Origin: an uncultured Erythrobacter sp.
GTDB lineage: Bacteria > Pseudomonadota > Alphaproteobacteria > Sphingomonadales > Sphingomonadaceae
Assembly: GCA_947503275.1 (NCBI GenBank)
Contig: CANNCZ010000002.1
Coordinates: forward strand, 1,074,733 to 1,138,732
DNA: 64,000 nt
Direction of reading: 5' to 3'
A model generated the notes under the pieces. That model was not told where the DNA came from. It did not search any database and worked only from the letters and a program-made list of their open reading frames with translations. A program made the position numbers and the translations under genes. The number at the start of each line of letters is the position of its first letter. The first letter of the stretch is position 1. Of the stretch, positions 58,700 through 64,000 are shown piece by piece.

Positions 58700-59799
58700 G
58701 CGGTCTCTCCGCACAGCGCTCGTAGGCAAGCGGTCACACGCGCCATATCCTGCGAAGTGCCGATGGTAATCCGTAATGCGTCGCGCAGTCCGTCGACCGG
58801 CAAATGCCGCACTGCGTATCCTGCCTCGGCCAGTGAATTGAGAGCCACCTCGGCGTGGAGCTCGCCTTCAAAGCGCACCAACACAAAATTCGCCTCGCTC
58901 GGCACCGCGCTCAAACCGTGATTGCCCAGTGCCGTGATCGCCTCCACAAAACGCGTTCGTTCCACCGCATTGTGATCGCGACTGCTTTCCACAAACGCTT
59001 GATCGCCGAGCGCCGCAACTGCCGCCTTTTGACCGCTTACCGTTACATTAAACGGGCCTCTGATCCGGTTCAGCACATCGATAAGGTGCGGCGCGCCAGT
59101 AGCCCAGCCAATCCGCTCAGCAGCAAGGCCGTAAATCTTGGAGAAGGTGCGCGTCACCAACACATTGTCATGCGCGGCGGCAAGTTCGAACCCGGTGCGT
59201 TGAACCGCCGGATCGCAATATTCGCCATAGGCCTCGTCCAACACCAACAGCACATTGCGGGGCAGGCCTGCATGGAGTCGCGTGACTTCACTTGGTGCGA
59301 TCCACGTGCCGGTGGGATTGTTGGGATTGGCGAGGAACACGACTTTTGTCCGTTCACTCACCGCGTCCAATATCGCATCAACATCTGCTGTCAGATCGCG
59401 ATCATCGGCCTCCACCGGAATGGCACCGCATCGGCGCGCAGCGATATCGTAAACGGCGAAGGAGTGGCGAGAAAACAGCACCTCGTCACCCGCACCGGCG
59501 AAGCCTTGTGCTGCGAGATTGAGCAATTCGTCCGACCCCGTCCCGCAAACGATCCGATCAGCATCAAGCCCGTGCACATCGGCAATAGTGCCGCGCAAAG
59601 CCTTCGCATCGGGGTCAGGATAGGTCGCCGCTTCCGCCCGCGCGTCCGCAAGCGCGCTCAAAGCCGCCGGAGACGTGCCCAGTGGGTTTTCATTTGCAGA
59701 CAGCTTTACGAGTGCGCGCCCGTCGCTCGCCGTCGCTTTGCCAGGCGTATAGGCGTGAATGCCGAGGATATAGGGTTTGGGGTTTGGGCGCATGGTCAT
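58696..59799 (-). CDS. hisC: Histidinol-phosphate aminotransferase
   Basis: [48 protein letters not shown]. Confidence 0.9.
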   Translation of the reverse strand: MTMRPNPKPYILGIHAYTPGKATASDGRALVKLSANENPLGTSPAALSALADARAEAATYPDPDAKALRGTIADVHGLDADRIVCGTGSDELLNLAAQGFAGAGDEVLFSRHSFAVYDIAARRCGAIPVEADDRDLTADVDAILDAVSERTKVVFLANPNNPTGTWIAPSEVTRLHAGLPRNVLLVLDEAYGEYCDPAVQRTGFELAAAHDNVLVTRTFSKIYGLAAERIGWATGAPHLIDVLNRIRGPFNVTVSGQKAAVAALGDQAFVESSRDHNAVERTRFVEAITALGNHGLSAVPSEANFVLVRFEGELHAEVALNSLAEAGYAVRHLPVDGLRDALRITIGTSQDMARVTACLRALCGETA

Positions 59800-59885
59800 G
59801 TCAGCGCGGGGCGATAACCGCTTCGCTGTGCCAAGAACAGCCCAATTGACTTAAAGCGCCGCCTCGCCCACTTCGCTGATCGCCC

Positions 59886-60980
59886 ATGAACACTGCAAGC
59901 GCCTCGAATACTCACACAATTTCCGCGCTCCCGCTTGATAGCGGTCAGCTGCTGGAAAACGCCCAGATTGCGTATGAGACCTATGGCGAGCCGAATTCCG
60001 ATGCGTCCAATGCGATCCTGATCTGCCATGCTCTGACCGGGGATCAATATGTGGCGAGCACCCATCCGATCACGGGCAAACCTGGCTGGTGGGAGCGGAT
60101 GGTGGGACAGGGCAAGCCGATTGATACCGACCGCTTTTATGTCATCTGTGCGAATGTGATCGGCAGTTGCATGGGCTCAAGCGGTCCGGCAGCTATTGGA
60201 CCCGATAACAAACCTTATGCGATGCGTTTCCCGGTTATAACCGTGCGCGATATGGTGCGTGGTCTGGTGGCATTGCTGGATGGGCTGGAGATCGCGCAAT
60301 TGCACACCGTGGTCGGCGGGTCGATGGGCGGGATGCAGGCTTTGAGCCTCGCCGCGAACTGGCCGGACCGCGCGGCGCGAGTGTTGGTGATAGCCTCCAC
60401 CGCGAGGCATTCGGCGCAAAACATCGCCTTTCACGAAGTAGGCCGCCAAGCGATCATGGCTGACCCCGCATGGTCCGATGGCGATTATTATGCGAGCGGT
60501 GTGTCACCCGACAATGGCCTCGCCGTGGCACGGATGGCGGCTCACATCACCTACCTTTCCGAAGAAGGCCTAACTGCGAAGTTCGGGCGGCGTTTGCAGG
60601 ACCGGTCTTCGAAGAGCTTTGGCTTTGACGCCGATTTTCAGGTGGAGAGCTATCTGCGCTATCAGGGCAGCGGCTTTACCCAGCGTTTTGATGCAAACTC
60701 CTACCTCTACATCACCCGAGCGATGGATTATTTCGACCTCGCAGAGGAGCATGGCGGCAAGCTTGCCGATGCGTTTGCAGGCACATCAGCGCGATTTTGT
60801 CTGGTCAGTTTTGACACAGACTGGCTCTATCCCACCGCAGAAAGCCGCCACATTGTCCATGCTTTGAACGCTGCAGGGGCGAAGGTTAGCTTTGTCGAAT
60901 TGTCCGCGCCCAATGGGCATGACAGCTTCTTGTTGGAGCATGATGAGTTGGGCCGGGTCGTGCGGGGTTTTGTTGCATGA
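59886..60980 (+). CDS. metX: Homoserine O-acetyltransferase
   Basis: [48 protein letters not shown]. Confidence 0.93.
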   Translation: MNTASASNTHTISALPLDSGQLLENAQIAYETYGEPNSDASNAILICHALTGDQYVASTHPITGKPGWWERMVGQGKPIDTDRFYVICANVIGSCMGSSGPAAIGPDNKPYAMRFPVITVRDMVRGLVALLDGLEIAQLHTVVGGSMGGMQALSLAANWPDRAARVLVIASTARHSAQNIAFHEVGRQAIMADPAWSDGDYYASGVSPDNGLAVARMAAHITYLSEEGLTAKFGRRLQDRSSKSFGFDADFQVESYLRYQGSGFTQRFDANSYLYITRAMDYFDLAEEHGGKLADAFAGTSARFCLVSFDTDWLYPTAESRHIVHALNAAGAKVSFVELSAPNGHDSFLLEHDELGRVVRGFVA

Positions 60981-61582
60981 CGACCAAATCCTCATCGGAC
61001 CTGCGCCCGGACCTTGCCGCGATCGCCGCGCATGTCAATCCGGATAGCCGAGTGCTCGATATTGGGTGCGGCGACGGCGATTTGATGGGTGTGTTGGAGG
61101 CGGAAAAGGGCTGCGATGCCCGTGGGCTAGAGCTGGATGCGGCGCTGGTCGGACGCTGTGTGGCGCGGGGTCTTTCAGTGGTGCAGGGCGATGCAAACAC
61201 CGACCTTGCGAATTACCCGGACAAGGCGTTTGATTACGCTATTTTGAGTCAGACGCTGCAAACCGCAACGCGGCCTGATCTTATGCTGGATGAGCTGTTG
61301 CGGGTTGGTCGCCGCGCCTTTGTCAGCTTTCCCAACTTTGCCCATTGGCGCACCCGTACGGCGCTCTTGCTGGGCGGACGGATGCCAGTGACGCGGGCTT
61401 TGCCGGTCAGCTGGTATGCGACCGACAACATCCACCACGTTACGGTTGACGATTTTCGCGACCTCGCAAATGCCAAGCGCGCTCAGATTGAGCGCGCTTG
61501 GTTCTTTGCCGATGAACGCGCGATTGGTCCGTTTGGAGCCAATTGGCGCGCCGAATTCGCGGTTTTCGAGCTCAGCCGTTAG
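60977..61582 (+). CDS. metW: Methionine biosynthesis protein MetW
   Basis: [72 protein letters not shown]; overlaps metX. Confidence 0.93.
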   Translation: MTTKSSSDLRPDLAAIAAHVNPDSRVLDIGCGDGDLMGVLEAEKGCDARGLELDAALVGRCVARGLSVVQGDANTDLANYPDKAFDYAILSQTLQTATRPDLMLDELLRVGRRAFVSFPNFAHWRTRTALLLGGRMPVTRALPVSWYATDNIHHVTVDDFRDLANAKRAQIERAWFFADERAIGPFGANWRAEFAVFELSR

Positions 61583-61591
61583 GGCACCCGA

Positions 61592-62272
61592 TCACTTGCC
61601 GATATTGTTGTAATCGACACTGCCGTCCAGATTGAGGCCAATGCCGCCTGAATCGAGGATGTCATTGGATTTGAGCCGACCCTCAAAGTTCACCGAAATT
61701 CGGTGTACGGCGCTGCCGGGACCCGGTGATTGCAGGCTCACTCGCGACAGAGCGTGGCTGCTAAATGTCTCGTCAAGCAATGCACCTTGATCGCTTACCC
61801 GGTCCGCAATTGCCGATGCGTTGATCGATGAAAGCGGGATCAGAAAGTCTTCCAAGCTGAAGTCAGCAGCGCTGCCTATGACAGAGATTTCGATCGGCTG
61901 CGGGTCTTTGAATTCACCCGTAGTGACATCCAAATCCCGCTGGAGAAGCTTGTTTGCATTCTCTGGATCTTGATATTTCACTGAGCAAGACTTGAGGACG
62001 CCGGGCTCAGTGGACACAACGGTGTACTGTTCCAGATTCTCACCAACGCCGAATGACGTCGAGAGTTCGGACACCTTCGCGTCGGCTCCAAGAGCTTCGG
62101 CTGCTGCCTCAAAACATACGGCAGGGCCGTTGCTTGCCAGTGTCATTGACGATTGGGTCGAGCCGCTGTCACCGGGAACCGCTGTGCCCGAGGTGGTCTC
62201 GTCTGCGCCGCTATCGCCACCACATGCGACAAGGATTAGCGACAATGTAGCTGCTGTGGCCGTCCGGCCCAT
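61592..62272 (-). CDS. Putative lipoprotein, unknown function
   Basis: MGRTATAATLSLILVACGGDSGADE lipobox; start inferred inside the longer ORF. Confidence 0.65.
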   Translation of the reverse strand: MGRTATAATLSLILVACGGDSGADETTSGTAVPGDSGSTQSSMTLASNGPAVCFEAAAEALGADAKVSELSTSFGVGENLEQYTVVSTEPGVLKSCSVKYQDPENANKLLQRDLDVTTGEFKDPQPIEISVIGSAADFSLEDFLIPLSSINASAIADRVSDQGALLDETFSSHALSRVSLQSPGPGSAVHRISVNFEGRLKSNDILDSGGIGLNLDGSVDYNNIGK

Positions 62273-62369
62273 TGTGTTCGTATTCAAGGCTTTGTTCCTC
62301 CAAACAGTGCCCCCGCTCACCTGATTTTGCAGAGCAGGGGCACAAACCATTCCAAATTCCTCGTCGTTC

Positions 62370-62759
62370 TTATGGACGGTGAATGCCGCAGACTTTGTGA
62401 CCATCGGGATCGGTGAAGTAGCAAAGGTTCATGACACCCATGCTGCCTTCGCGTGGGCCGGGAGGGTCTTCGATGCTGGTTCCGCCATTGGCCACCGCGA
62501 CGTCGTGAAGCTGTTGAATCTGCTCAAGTGAATCGCACTTCAAGCCGATAGTGAAACCGTTAGCGACGTTTGCCCGCTCGCCATTGATCGGCTCGCTGAT
62601 TGAGAAGGTGTCGCCATTGTGGTTGTAGAACAGCCGCGTCTGGCCAGTATCGTTAACATGCGCAAAGGGTTCGCTCGCGCCAAGCACGCCGAGAACCGCA
62701 TTGTAGAAGGATTTGGACCGTTCGATATCGTTCGAACCGATCATCACATGATTGAGCAT
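62370..62759 (-). CDS. VOC/glyoxalase family protein
   Basis: MLNHVMIGSNDIERSKSFYNAVLGVLG...MNLCYFTDPDGHKVCGIHRP. Confidence 0.87.
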   Translation of the reverse strand: MLNHVMIGSNDIERSKSFYNAVLGVLGASEPFAHVNDTGQTRLFYNHNGDTFSISEPINGERANVANGFTIGLKCDSLEQIQQLHDVAVANGGTSIEDPPGPREGSMGVMNLCYFTDPDGHKVCGIHRP

Positions 62760-62824
62760 TTACAGTCTCCTCTTGGGGTATCCGCGATGAGACCTAAGGC
62801 CGCTTCTGCACCGCGACAACCTGT

Positions 62825-63283
62825 TTGTTGAGGACATTTGCGACAGGCGGTAGCCGGGGGTTCATCTGGCCTGCGATAGGACACGGTATGATCCTTCCCA
62901 TGATGGCTGCGAGCGCCGCAATGCTCGCCCTCCAATCGGCCCCGCAAGCCGCACCCACGTCCCCGCCTATCACCACACTCGATCAATTGCCGATTGAGGA
63001 AGCGGCGGCTCCGCGCTGCGCCGTGGCCTTTGCGATTGTCGCGCGTTGGCAGGCGGCAAACGACCCCCGAGGCAGCGAGTACCCCGATATGCAAGAGGAC
63101 GGTGGACGTGAGTTCTTCGTCCGAACGCTCGCTGGCTTGATGGAGGCGCGCGAATTGAGCCGCGAGGCTGCAACGGATATCATCTTTGGCGAGGTGCGGA
63201 TGCTCAGCAACCCCGAAGGCGCTGAGCAGATCGCGGCGATGATGCCGGCTTGCCTGTTGATGAAGCGTTCTGTGGGCCTTTGA
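62825..63283 (+). CDS. Hypothetical exported protein
   Basis: Hydrophobic N-terminus then APRCAVAFAIVARWQAANDPRGSEYPDM...; start uncertain (internal ATG at 62888 plausible). Confidence 0.55.
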   Translation: MLRTFATGGSRGFIWPAIGHGMILPMMAASAAMLALQSAPQAAPTSPPITTLDQLPIEEAAAPRCAVAFAIVARWQAANDPRGSEYPDMQEDGGREFFVRTLAGLMEARELSREAATDIIFGEVRMLSNPEGAEQIAAMMPACLLMKRSVGL

Positions 63284-63313
63284 CACCAGTGGATTTCGTC
63301 CACGCTTTCGGGC

Positions 63314-64000
63314 ATGGGATTGATCATAATGTGGCAGCTTTACCAATTCCCCCTATGTCCCTTTTCGCGCAAGATCCGTCTGTTGATGGGCGAGAAGAAC
63401 GTTGCCTATGAATTGGTGCGAGAGGATCCGTGGGAGGCCTCTGACGACTTCTTGAATCTCAACGCCGCCGGGCGCACGCCTGTCCTCGTCAATGAGGGCA
63501 AGGGGATCACGCTCGCGGATAGCCGCGCGATCGGTGAGTATCTCGAAGAGACCGTTGACCGTTCGCCTATGATCAACGGCACGGCAACGGGGCGGGCTGA
63601 GATCCGCCGCTTGGTCGCTCTGTTTGATGAGAACTTCTACAACGACGTCACCGCGCCTTTGATGCTTGAGCGAATGAAGAAGCGGTTGGTGTTCAAGCAG
63701 CCCCCAGATAGCGGCGCTTTGCGTCAGGCGATGCGGATGGCGCATGGGCACTTGGACTATATGGACTGGCTGATTGATACGCGCCCTTGGCTGGCGGGTT
63801 CGACGATGAGCCTTGCTGACCTTACCGCCGCCGCTCAGATCAGCGTGGCTGACTACCTTGGTGGGATCGACTGGGCCGGGCACGAGCAAACGCGCGGCTG
63901 GTATGCTGTGTTCAAGAGTCGCCCGAGCTTCCGCCCGCTGCTGTCCGAACGCATGGATGTGATCAAGCCGCCAGAGCACTACGCCCTCGTCGATGGGTAG
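63314..64000 (+). CDS. Glutathione S-transferase family protein
   Basis: WQLYQFPLCPFSRKIRLLMGEKNVAYELVREDPWEASDDFLNLNAAGRTPVLVNEG; stop codon is the last three bases of the window. Confidence 0.85.
   Translation: MGLIIMWQLYQFPLCPFSRKIRLLMGEKNVAYELVREDPWEASDDFLNLNAAGRTPVLVNEGKGITLADSRAIGEYLEETVDRSPMINGTATGRAEIRRLVALFDENFYNDVTAPLMLERMKKRLVFKQPPDSGALRQAMRMAHGHLDYMDWLIDTRPWLAGSTMSLADLTAAAQISVADYLGGIDWAGHEQTRGWYAVFKSRPSFRPLLSERMDVIKPPEHYALVDG

Noticed and set aside
58855-59817. 320-aa plus-strand ORF
   Set aside because: Fully antisense to hisC, which has clear aminotransferase motifs; no recognisable domain. Typical high-GC shadow ORF.
59800-59886. Possible SAM-II-type riboswitch upstream of metX
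   Set aside because: Such elements are known before metA/metX in Alphaproteobacteria, but I could not match the SAM-II core (GATTT...TAAA...GCTAAA) in the short leader. A covariance-model search would decide.
1-64000. CRISPR array or cas genes
   Set aside because: No regularly spaced direct repeats or Cas-like proteins were seen; DUF262, Mod and Res are not CRISPR components.

Overview
Chromosomal window from an alphaproteobacterium, probably order Sphingomonadales / Erythrobacter-like (inferred from protein style and gene content; no database search was possible). About 1-9819 looks like the right end of an integrative element. It carries a small HTH regulator, a three-gene restriction-type operon (DUF262/GmrSD-like protein, beta-class Type III-like Mod, Res-like helicase), a tyrosine integrase, and a partial tRNA-Gly(GCC) 3' end that marks the probable attachment site. 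From about 10.2 kb on the window is mostly ordinary chromosome: ZnuD-like TonB receptor, dcd, putA, mtnP, gabD-like SSDH, acyl-CoA dehydrogenase, amidohydrolase, nhaA, an RND efflux operon, ftsEX, tyrC/hisC and metXW. Three places stand out. (1) The DUF262-mod-res operon, in which the helicase's expected C-terminal nuclease motif looks non-canonical. (2) A flagellar remnant at 30.9-35.0 kb, where flhA and flhB survive only as C-terminal cytoplasmic domains joined head-to-head at about 32.6 kb, flanked by intact-looking fliA, fliD and fliS. (3) A FecI/FecR-regulated, STN-domain TonB receptor next to a PqqL/FusC-like M16 protease, a candidate protein/peptide import-and-digest module. All calls come from reading translations and motifs by eye; start codons are often inferred.
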